This document shows, piece after piece, positions 1 through 7,133 of a DNA stretch of 46,973 nucleotides. The translations under genes were made by a program, and so were the position numbers. Below the pieces are notes generated by a model that saw nothing but the letters and a program-made list of their open reading frames with translations, had not been told where the DNA came from and did no database searches. Positions within the stretch are counted from its first letter, which is position 1. The number at the start of each line of letters is the position of its first letter. This stretch comes from Pseudomonadota bacterium (GTDB lineage Bacteria; Pseudomonadota; Alphaproteobacteria; Acetobacterales; Acetobacteraceae), in assembly GCA_021781835.1 (NCBI GenBank), contig JAJXWD010000017.1, positions 1 through 46,973 of the forward strand, in the 5' to 3' direction.

Positions 1-1748
1 GCCGCGGGCTGGACCATCGCGGCGGGTGCCGAGGGCGGGGCGGGGGGCATATGCGCCGGCGCGGCTGGCGCGGCGGGTGCTGCCGGGGCCAGCGTGCTAC
101 GGATCTCGCTCTTGATCGCGGCGAGCGCCGCCGCGGTCAGGGGCGGGGGCGGGGCCACATGGTCGGCCAGGCTTTCGCGCGTCGCGTCGGGGGCGGGCAC
201 GGCGCAGCTGCCGGTGGCCACGAACTGCATTACCACCGGGTGGCTGTCATTGGCGAAGAAGCTGGCGGTGTCGGTATGAATCTGCACATGCCCGCCGGCC
301 AGCAAGATGATCTCCTCCGAGATCTTGCGGGCCTGGCGCTGGTTATGCAGCACCACCAGCAGGGCGGCGCGCTCGGCCAGCGGCATCAGCAGGTCGAGCA
401 GGATGTTGGCGTCCTTGTCAGAGAGCCCCGAGGTCGGCTCATCGATCATCAGCAGCTCGGTCTCGGCGGCGGCCTCGCGCAAGATGGTCACGGCGCGCTG
501 ATACACGGGCTCCAGCTCGATGAACGAGGTCTCGAGCATGGGGATGATATATGTCGCGCCCAGGCGGGTCAGCCATTCGGTGGCCCAGAGGCGGCGCGCC
601 TCGTCGGATGCCCCCTCCATCTGGTCGCGCAGATGGAAGGTCAGGCTGTCGAGCGCCGAGCGCTGGGTCAGCTGGATGCGCTGGGCCACCAGCAGCGGGC
701 GGTTGCCGAGCGCCAGCGGCTTGTCGCGGTACCAGGCCTGGCCCCAGTTTTTATAGAGCGTGCTCTGGCCGTAAATCCCGGCCAGCGAGCGCAGCAGCGT
801 CGATTTGCCGGTGCCCACCGGCCCCATCAGGGTGGTGATGCCGCGCGGCCGCAGCTCCAGATTGATGTCGGCCAGCACGATCTTGTTGCCAAACCCGGCG
901 CCATAGCCCCGGCAGGTGAGCACGGGCAGGCTGGGCGCGGCCATCGCGGGCGCGGCCATGGGGGCCGCCACGGTCGCGGGGGTAAAGACCGGCTCGGGCA
1001 CGGGGGCGGGCGTGATGGGGGTAAAGAGTGGCGCGGCGGCGGCCGGGCTTGGCACCCAGAGCGGCTCCGGCTCCGGCGCCGGCGCGCTCTCGGGCTCGGG
1101 CGGCTGGTAGGCCACCGGTTCGGGCTGCGCGTAAAAGGCGGGCTCTGGGGTATAAGGCGCGGGTTCGGGGGCGCTCTGGGGCGCGGGCTCGGGCGGCTGA
1201 TAGGCCACCGGCGCCGGCTGCGTGTAAAAGGCGGGCTCTGGGGTGTAAGGCGCGGGTTCGGGGGCGCTCTGGGGCGCGGGCTCGGGCGGCTGATAGGCCA
1301 CCGGCTCGGGCTGCGTGTAAAAGGCGGGTTCTGGGGTGTAAGGCGCGGGTTCGGGGGCGCTCTGGGGCGCGGGCTCGGGCGGCGCATAAGGCGCGGGCTC
1401 GGAGGCTATTGGTGCCGCGCCGCCGTCGGCGGGCTCGCTCTGCGTCTGCTGGGCGTCCGCCATGCGGGCCACATGCGCGAACAGCCCGATCGGGGGCAGG
1501 GATTCCCGGGGCTCGCTGGGGGCAACGGGTTCGGGGGCGCTCAGGCTCTGCCGGTTGCGGGGTTTGCGCGGAAACTCCCCCCCATCGCCCAGCGCATCGG
1601 TGCCCGCGCTCTGGTTGAACCGCGACATGTCGATCGGCCGCTCCGCCGCGCGGCGCTTGGCCCGGCTGATCAGATCAACGACAAGCAGGACAACACCGAT
1701 AACGATGACACCCAGCGCGACAGACAATGTTAACACTTCGTGGTTCAA
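1..1748 (-). CDS. ABC-type ATPase with N-terminal membrane anchor and Pro-rich repeats (3' end outside window)
   Basis: Partial gene; the reading frame stays open to the window edge. Read from a TTG at 1748, the product starts with one hydrophobic helix (about residues 5-25), then a basic stretch, then a long Pro/Glu/Ala linker with three 31-residue repeats, then an ABC ATPase domain. Visible motifs are Walker A GPVGTGKST (about residue 305), Walker B LLMIDEPTSG followed by a D-loop GLSD (about 432), and an H-loop histidine in VVLHN. The LSGGQ signature is not recognisable: FIELEPVYQRA stands where it should be. The overall layout resembles PstB-type phosphate ATPases, but the substrate cannot be told. 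A second Pro/Ala-rich tail follows the ATPase. The start is uncertain because no ATG fits; TTG 1748 follows a G-rich stretch, and a GTG four codons later is an alternative. The real ATP-driven partner is not in view. Confidence 0.75.
   Translation of the reverse strand, partial: MNHEVLTLSVALGVIVIGVVLLVVDLISRAKRRAAERPIDMSRFNQSAGTDALGDGGEFPRKPRNRQSLSAPEPVAPSEPRESLPPIGLFAHVARMADAQQTQSEPADGGAAPIASEPAPYAPPEPAPQSAPEPAPYTPEPAFYTQPEPVAYQPPEPAPQSAPEPAPYTPEPAFYTQPAPVAYQPPEPAPQSAPEPAPYTPEPAFYAQPEPVAYQPPEPESAPAPEPEPLWVPSPAAAAPLFTPITPAPVPEPVFTPATVAAPMAAPAMAAPSLPVLTCRGYGAGFGNKIVLADINLELRPRGITTLMGPVGTGKSTLLRSLAGIYGQSTLYKNWGQAWYRDKPLALGNRPLLVAQRIQLTQRSALDSLTFHLRDQMEGASDEARRLWATEWLTRLGATYIIPMLETSFIELEPVYQRAVTILREAAAETELLMIDEPTSGLSDKDANILLDLLMPLAERAALLVVLHNQRQARKISEEIILLAGGHVQIHTDTASFFANDSHPVVMQFVATGSCAVPAPDATRESLADHVAPPPPLTAAALAAIKSEIRSTLAPAAPAAPAAPAHMPPAPPSAPAAMVQPA
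1101..1393 (-). repeat. 93-bp tandem repeat, three copies, in the ABC ATPase linker
   Basis: The same 93-bp unit starts at 1101, 1194 and 1287, with a fading fourth start at 1380. The period is exactly 31 codons, so the encoded Pro/Glu/Tyr-rich unit stays in frame (it contains PEPAPYTPEPAFYTQ). The near-identity of the copies implies recent expansion by slippage or unequal recombination, so copy number may vary between strains. The linker probably spans space between the membrane anchor and the ATPase domain. Confidence 0.9.
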
Positions 1749-2245
1749 GGTCAGACAGCCCCCGTAATTGAGCCCCAGACGGACCGGACAAGCCGATGCC
1801 TCAAACCATGACAGCAAAAAGCCTTGCCCGAACCCGCGCGGCGCCCCGCAATGGACCCCGCATGCCCGCCAAACGGGCACCCGGTCTCCTGGAAGGCTGA
1901 CGATAACGGGTCGCCCGGTGTTTGAGAAGATGTGTGCCCGCCCATATCGCCGCCGCCGCCAGTTTTAACCTTTTGGTGGCATTTGCGGCACGCGGTGGTC
2001 ATGGCGGGGGGCGGCGCGAACAATCTTTCGTGAGATGATATTTATTTTTTATAACGCAATCTGTAGATAGATGACGTTTTGGGGATGTGCGTGGGGGGCG
2101 CTGTTTGGCGCACCATGTTTTCACGTAACAATCAGAAACAACGTATAATTTTAACAAATTAACGTCATTTTAAAAAGGGGAGGGTCAAAGCTGCTTCGCG
2201 GTGCCCTGGTGGCGCGCGCCGGTTCCCCCCCTGAGGTGAGGTGAG
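1749..2245. promoter_or_regulatory. Divergent intergenic region, about 500 bp
   Basis: No convincing gene lies here. Short frames exist on both strands (for example 1751-2023 minus), but they have GC-rich shadow composition and no good ribosome site. The stretch 2030-2175 is clearly AT-rich compared with its surroundings and ends just before the tad genes; it is the probable promoter region for them. The leader 2230-2245 contains GGTGAGGTGAG directly before the ATG at 2246, which serves as Shine-Dalgarno. I could not assign a single convincing -35/-10 pair. Confidence 0.4.
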
Positions 2246-2785
2246 ATGAAGGGTCGCAGTCTGCGCTTGATTGTCCGGCGGTTCTGCCATGAGCGCCGCG
2301 CGGTCACCGCTCTTGAGTTCGCGATGATCGGCATGGCGTTTTTCACGCTCGTATTTGGCATTCTCCTGGTCTCTCTCGACCTGTTCTGGCAGCTCACCCT
2401 TGACGATGCGGTGCGCAACGCGGTCCGCCAGGTTCAGATCGGCAAGATCACCACGGGCCCCGAATTCAGCGCCGCCATATGCGCCGAGTTTGGCGCCGCG
2501 GTGCCAAACTGCCGGGCCAATCTGCAATATGCCGTGCAGGGCGGGCAGTTTTTCGGCACGGGCGCCAACAGCGTGGCGCCGGTGACGTTTGATGGCAGCG
2601 GCAATCTCGGTTCCCAGGCTTTGTTCAGCGGCATCACCGCCAGCAGCCCGGCCAGCGAGACGGTGGTGCTCGCCCAGGTCGCCTTCCCCGTGCCCATCAC
2701 GCTGCTGATGCTGCCCAACGGCGCCGTCACCGAAAACGGCACGCCCTCTCTCTACGCGGTTGTTTCCACGGTGATGGCCCCATGA
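2246..2785 (+). CDS. TadE-like pseudopilin/pilus assembly protein
   Basis: 179 residues. The N-terminus has the TadE pattern: a basic leader (KGRSLRLIVRRFCHERRAVT), then ALEFAM and a hydrophobic helix (about residues 22-47). The conserved Glu in the ALEFA motif is the type seen in TadE/TadF minor pseudopilins, which are processed by a prepilin peptidase and sit in the inner membrane or pilus. The remaining 130 residues are a periplasmic domain with two Cys. Its stop overlaps the start of the next gene (ATGA at 2782-2785), so the two are translationally coupled. The three genes 2246-6120 form one operon. No tadABC or flp gene is visible in this window, so the assembly machine must be elsewhere. 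Confidence 0.8.
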   Translation: MKGRSLRLIVRRFCHERRAVTALEFAMIGMAFFTLVFGILLVSLDLFWQLTLDDAVRNAVRQVQIGKITTGPEFSAAICAEFGAAVPNCRANLQYAVQGGQFFGTGANSVAPVTFDGSGNLGSQALFSGITASSPASETVVLAQVAFPVPITLLMLPNGAVTENGTPSLYAVVSTVMAP

Positions 2786-3537
2786 TCAAGCGCCCCTTTC
2801 CCAAAGACCGGCGGGCCGTGGCGGCGCTGGAATTCGCCTTGGTGGCGCCGTTTCTGGTGCTGCTGCTGCTGGGGGTGGTCGAGCTCAACACCCTCTACCG
2901 CGCCCAGGCCAAGCTCGAGATGCTGGCCGTCAATGTCGCCCAGATGGTGGGCGCCGAGAGCACCGCCAACACGTCGGGCGTCGCCACCATCAACGCCCAG
3001 GGCACCAGCTTCGCCGCCCTGCAAGATATTTGCCAGGGCGCGGTGGAGGGCATGGCGCCGTTTCCGGCTTCGGGCCTCGTGCTCAACATCGCCAGCGTCA
3101 CGCTCGAATCAAACCCCAACGGCACCGCCAGCGCCGCGGTCAACAGCAGTTCCCCCACCTATGACATGTGGGAGGCCGATTTCACCGTTTCGGGCCATAA
3201 CTGCACCCCCACCAGCACCGCCCAAACCGCGACCATAGGCGCCGCCGCGGCGGAAAACCTGGCCACCACCTCGCCGCCCAGCACCAAGGGCGCCAGCGGC
3301 ACGTCGGGCCTGCTCGCCTATCCGTGCGACAATGCCATCATCATCCAGGCCAGCATGCCCTATCCCGGCATCATCGGTCTCGTGCTGTCCTCGCGGCCCA
3401 CCTTGTCGCAAAACATCTACACACGCTGGATCTACGCCAGCCCGCAAACCGAGCTGCAATGCTCCACCTCCGACAGCGCCTGTTACACCAGCTACGTTGC
3501 CACGCCGCTCTGCGACAGCACCAACACCGCCAACTGA
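2782..3537 (+). CDS. TadE/TadF-like minor pseudopilin
   Basis: 251 residues. It starts with a basic leader and RRAVAALEFALVAPFLVLLL, the same processing-site pattern as the gene before it, followed by one transmembrane helix (about residues 12-35). The rest is a Ser/Thr/Ala-rich extracytoplasmic domain with seven Cys, several near the C-terminus, compatible with disulfides. It begins inside the stop codon of the upstream gene and ends 15 bp before the TadG-like gene, which has its own strong GAGGAGG site. The role is inferred from the family: a minor component of the Flp/Tad pilus or related envelope structure. It could equally be called TadE or TadF; the sequence does not decide. Confidence 0.75.
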   Translation: MIKRPFPKDRRAVAALEFALVAPFLVLLLLGVVELNTLYRAQAKLEMLAVNVAQMVGAESTANTSGVATINAQGTSFAALQDICQGAVEGMAPFPASGLVLNIASVTLESNPNGTASAAVNSSSPTYDMWEADFTVSGHNCTPTSTAQTATIGAAAAENLATTSPPSTKGASGTSGLLAYPCDNAIIIQASMPYPGIIGLVLSSRPTLSQNIYTRWIYASPQTELQCSTSDSACYTSYVATPLCDSTNTAN

Positions 3538-3552
3538 GGAGGACCAGGCACC

Positions 3553-6120
3553 ATGATGTCACGCCTCGCCAAATTCCGTAAAGACCGCCGGGCCGTCACC
3601 GCCATGGCGCTGGCCCTGATGATCGTGCCCCTGGTGGTGGGCGCCAGTGCCGCGGTCGATATTTCGCGCATCGCCTCCACCCGCGCCGAGCTGCAGGCCG
3701 CGGCCGATGCCGCCGCCATCGCTGGCGCTGGCGCGTGGCAGACCTCCGAGCAGGCCGCCGCCGCCCACAACGCCGCCAGCGCCGCCTATGCGGGCACGGC
3801 CTCCACCATCGCCAATTTTGTCTCCAGCCCCAGCTCGGCGGTCGAGCTCACCTGCACCGGCAGCTCCACCCAATGCGGCGCCGCCACGCCAGACAGCTAC
3901 GCCACCACCCCCTCGGCCCATAACTGCCCCGGCGGGTCCGAATATTGCGTCATCGTCAAGGCCTCGGGCACGCTCGCCAACTCGCTGATCAGTGGCATGA
4001 TCCCGAGCGAGCTGCTCACCGTCTCGGCCATGGCCACCACCGCCTTCCCGGCCACCACCATTTCGGGCAAAAACATTCCCCCCAGCCCCGGCTTCGGCTC
4101 GGCGGGCGATGTCAGCGGCATCTACGCCTATGCCGTGCCCATGAGCGGCACCGGCGCCAGCGCCACGCCCAACTACACCACCATGCCCGCGGCGGGCAGC
4201 AGTTGCGGCAGCTACTCGTCCATCGGCCCGCTGGCGCTCAAGGAAAGCGTCGCCTCGGCCGCGTGCAATTATCTGTTCATCGCGCTGTCCACCAGCTCGG
4301 GCACGGCGGGCGCGGGCGGCTCCATCACCTTGCAGCAAAACCAGCCCATCGCCTTCACCTTCGTCAACTACACCGGCGCTGACGGCTATCACTCATCCAA
4401 TTATTACCAGACCAGCACGCAGCTTTACGTTTCGGCCAGCTCGGGTTCGCTCGGCACCTATCACCAAAACGGCGATACCGTGACGAACGACATCACGACC
4501 TACACGACCAGCGAGTATTTATGCTGGGACTATCAGCTCAACGGCGGTAATTGCGATACATCCGGACAAGCCTATTCCACAGCCACCTCAACCACCGGCA
4601 CGGACGGCACAACGACAAGCTGCGACTATTACTATTATGGCCAGCAATATTGCGTCACGAACGTGACCACGTCGGCGACGATCACCAACTCGGTCAAACT
4701 ATATGGCCAATGCCCCGCCCACACGCTGTATGGCTCGCTTGATTCCATTAACGTCAACACCAGCACCGGCGCGGCCTCGGGCGGCGGCCCACCCGCCGAC
4801 AGCATCAATGTCTATTCCTCGGCCTATGAGGTGGCCGGCTATCCGCCCACCTTCGAGACCAACCACGCCCTCGTGCCCTTTGCCGCCACCGGGCTGGCAA
4901 AGGCGGAAACGGTCAATGGCACGACCTACCATGTCACGGCCATCTGCCCCAATTACGCCACCACCGGTACCACCATCAACGCGCTGATTGCCTCCACCTA
5001 TGCCGGCGACATCGCCGCCACCCTCGCCAACCAGGGGGGCGATGGTTCGGTCTGGCAAGGGCTCAACATCTATTCCACCGCCTTCCCCGGCCAGACCTAC
5101 ACCGACACCGGCACCGCCTACCCGCCCGATGATTCGACCGGCCTCTACAGCAGCGGCGCGGTCGCCATGGTCGGCGGCGGCAACGATGTTTACCCCCCCG
5201 CCATTGCCGGCTGTTCCCCGGCCACCAACGCATCCGATAACGGTGTCACCACAACCCCCGCGAATTGGTGGAACTGGAACGCCAGCAACGCCGGCAGTTG
5301 CGCGCAAGAGAGTTCGGCGCATCAGTCGAGCTACCTCGCCGCCGCCCAGTCCAATTCCTCGGGCACCACGGTCGGCCAGCCGCAATACAGCAATTGCGCG
5401 CTGCTCATTCAGCCGCTGGGCACGGCCGTGCCCACCAACGGCAACAACCAGGCCCTGCTGCCCGACTATTATATTCTGGTCAGCACCGCCGCGAATGGCG
5501 GCGGCACCATCCTGGCGATCGATCCGGTCTGGGATGGCCAGACCTTCCCGGATCTGGTGCCGGGCGTGCTCGCCAGCTTGGTCGCCAATCAGATCGACCC
5601 CAACATCAGCATCAGCAACGGCGCGGTCACCGACCAGGACACCGCCGCCACCTATAATTCCAGCGGCGGCTTGACCGGCAACGGATTTGTCCCCTCCACT
5701 TACCAAAGTTTCCAAATCACCTCCGGGGCCTATAACGGCGATTACGGCTATTTCGAGCCCCCCTCGCATGGTGGCAGCGAGTTCGACCCTCCCGATCAAA
5801 CGTCGCACCAATGCTATGACCCGCAAAGAAACGGCAACGCGGCGCATATGGTGGCCATCCAGAACGGCACCAGCCAGCCCACCAGCTTCACCGCCGTGAA
5901 CGACCAGAACGACAATGAGGCGATCGACGCCATCGCCAACCCGCAGGACGGCGCCATCATCTGCGGCAGCAATCCGCCCGAAACCTATGCGCTCTACTGG
6001 AACGATCTCGGCACCTATGGCTCCGACGATCTCGGCTACTGGAATGCCGTCATGGCCTTCACCTGCTCGGTTCCCGGCACCAGCACCGCGGGCGGCGGCC
6101 CGGTGACACTATCTGGATAA
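3553..6120 (+). CDS. TadG-like pilus assembly protein, very long Ser/Thr/Asn-rich form
   Basis: 855 residues. The N-terminus (KFRKDRRAVTAMALALMIVP, then VVGASAAVDISR and a Tad-type helix ending in AELQAAADAAAIAGA) is typical of the TadG N-terminal domain that anchors the protein in the inner membrane. The remaining roughly 780 residues are rich in Ser, Thr, Gly, Asn and Tyr, with scattered Cys and Trp. I see no clear von Willebrand A MIDAS motif (DxSxS), which many TadG proteins have. The start at 3553 follows GAGGAGG nine bases upstream; a second ATG follows directly at 3556. The large size and polar composition suggest a surface-exposed or periplasmic structural role, but the function is inference. 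A perfect hairpin (6151-6180) follows the stop. Confidence 0.7.
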   Translation: MMSRLAKFRKDRRAVTAMALALMIVPLVVGASAAVDISRIASTRAELQAAADAAAIAGAGAWQTSEQAAAAHNAASAAYAGTASTIANFVSSPSSAVELTCTGSSTQCGAATPDSYATTPSAHNCPGGSEYCVIVKASGTLANSLISGMIPSELLTVSAMATTAFPATTISGKNIPPSPGFGSAGDVSGIYAYAVPMSGTGASATPNYTTMPAAGSSCGSYSSIGPLALKESVASAACNYLFIALSTSSGTAGAGGSITLQQNQPIAFTFVNYTGADGYHSSNYYQTSTQLYVSASSGSLGTYHQNGDTVTNDITTYTTSEYLCWDYQLNGGNCDTSGQAYSTATSTTGTDGTTTSCDYYYYGQQYCVTNVTTSATITNSVKLYGQCPAHTLYGSLDSINVNTSTGAASGGGPPADSINVYSSAYEVAGYPPTFETNHALVPFAATGLAKAETVNGTTYHVTAICPNYATTGTTINALIASTYAGDIAATLANQGGDGSVWQGLNIYSTAFPGQTYTDTGTAYPPDDSTGLYSSGAVAMVGGGNDVYPPAIAGCSPATNASDNGVTTTPANWWNWNASNAGSCAQESSAHQSSYLAAAQSNSSGTTVGQPQYSNCALLIQPLGTAVPTNGNNQALLPDYYILVSTAANGGGTILAIDPVWDGQTFPDLVPGVLASLVANQIDPNISISNGAVTDQDTAATYNSSGGLTGNGFVPSTYQSFQITSGAYNGDYGYFEPPSHGGSEFDPPDQTSHQCYDPQRNGNAAHMVAIQNGTSQPTSFTAVNDQNDNEAIDAIANPQDGAIICGSNPPETYALYWNDLGTYGSDDLGYWNAVMAFTCSVPGTSTAGGGPVTLSG

Positions 6121-6150
6121 CCAGGCCTCCCCTTGGATCGGGCCAAGCAA

Positions 6151-6180
6151 AACAGGCTGAACCGCGCGGTTCAGCCTGTT
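6151..6180 (+). terminator. Perfect 15-bp palindrome after the tad operon
   Basis: The halves AACAGGCTGAACCGC and GCGGTTCAGCCTGTT are exact inverted repeats with no spacer. The hairpin begins 30 bp after the TadG-like stop. The downstream sequence GCTGTTTCATCC has only a short T-run, so it may be a weak intrinsic terminator or an RNA-stabilising hairpin. Confidence 0.65.
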
Positions 6181-6258
6181 GCTGTTTCATCCACCAACGT
6201 CGCGCCCAAAACGCGCGATCAATCAGGCGGGGCAGGCGCAGGAGGTTCAGGGTTTGCC

Positions 6259-6273
6259 GTGGCGGAGAGACAG
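6259..6273. repeat. attL of the island (15-bp tRNA-Ser 3'-end remnant)
   Basis: GTGGCGGAGAGACAG is identical to 21122-21136, where it forms the 3' end of tRNA-Ser including the CCA end. Nothing else of the tRNA is present here. Identity stops at both edges (C versus G before it, T versus G after it), which fixes the crossover core to 15 bp. Confidence 0.9.
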
Positions 6274-6565
6274 TCCTCCATAAAATTTACATAATACATT
6301 GATTATATTATCTATTATAGTATCATTTTGAATTTTATCCCACATAAAAACCCTTGTTTTAGCTCAAGCCCGTATATTGAGCATTATGGCGTTGGGCAGT
6401 CTTTGAGCATCGTCCGCCACTGGGTGAATTTCCTCAAATTCCATCCAGAACATAACAAGAACATTCGTCCCAGAGCCAAGTATGGCAGAATCAACCAAAG
6501 TAGGTAAACTTCCATCCATGAGTTAAGCAAGGCCAATGTCTATGAACTGGGACACTCATTAGCCT
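6274..6565. promoter_or_regulatory. AT-rich leader region of the island's left end
   Basis: These 292 bp between attL and the HEPN gene contain no credible gene. The first 90 bp are strongly AT-rich (a run of TATTAT/TATAGT-like hexamers at about 6296-6330) and probably hold the promoter for the HEPN-restriction operon. The octamer TTGAGCAT occurs twice (about 6376 and 6402). I cannot define a unique start site. Confidence 0.35.
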
Positions 6566-7120
6566 ATGAAAAGCATTGATGACGCTCTTCAGCCTGACCC
6601 ATACTGGGTGTCCAGCGTCTGTTTGGATAAGATTACGGGAGAGTTCCGCCCCTGCCAGTTTTCGGATTTCTACGGTGCTCTCCCTGATCTGACCTTGGAT
6701 GAGGCTGTGCCCGCACACATACGGCGCGAGTTCGATGCTGCTTGCCATACGTTCATCTATGCCTGGTTGTCCTATGATTTGGCGACGGTCGGCGAGCATT
6801 ACGCCTATGCGGTGCTTGAAATGGCGTTGAGGGAACGTCTTTCCGTCTCTGAAAAGCCACCACGCGCGCGCGACGGTATGAAAGACCTTCTAAAAGCCGC
6901 TTTCAAAAGAGGCCTCTTGAACGAGAAGGATTACGAGTTCCATGCCATGCCGGATAGCCCGCCACTGTGTCATCTCCGGGATGGTGTTGTGCGTTTGCGG
7001 AACGGTCTTAGCCACGGTCAAATTCACCGCTTCATTCAAGGTAGCGAGATGGCCCTAGAATTATGCCGTGATGTTATTAACAAGTTGTTCGCCTCCTCCC
7101 CTTCAAGCTCCGTCCTGTAA
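6566..7120 (+). CDS. HEPN-domain protein (putative RNase/toxin) next to restriction enzyme
   Basis: 184 residues, no signal peptide or membrane helix. Residues 145-150 read RNGLSH, an exact RNxxxH motif of the kind that forms the RNase active site of HEPN domains. It is preceded by helices with the usual HEPN spacing (EHYAYAVLEMALRERL at 77-92; LRDGVVRL just before the motif). HEPN proteins with this motif typically cut RNA when activated, in abortive-infection, toxin-antitoxin or restriction-linked systems. The gene lies 13 bp upstream of the MmeI-like gene on the same strand, so the two are probably co-transcribed. No obvious MNT nucleotidyltransferase antitoxin is nearby. The family call is from motif and helix pattern only; the exact target is unknown. 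Confidence 0.55.
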   Translation: MKSIDDALQPDPYWVSSVCLDKITGEFRPCQFSDFYGALPDLTLDEAVPAHIRREFDAACHTFIYAWLSYDLATVGEHYAYAVLEMALRERLSVSEKPPRARDGMKDLLKAAFKRGLLNEKDYEFHAMPDSPPLCHLRDGVVRLRNGLSHGQIHRFIQGSEMALELCRDVINKLFASSPSSSVL

Positions 7121-7133
7121 TCAAAGGTAGACG

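Noticed and set aside
51-1733. 560-codon plus-strand frame with Gly/Arg-rich repeats
   Set aside because: It is the mirror of the minus-strand ABC ATPase, whose Walker motifs are clear; the Gly/Arg/Leu composition is that of antisense GC-rich codons.
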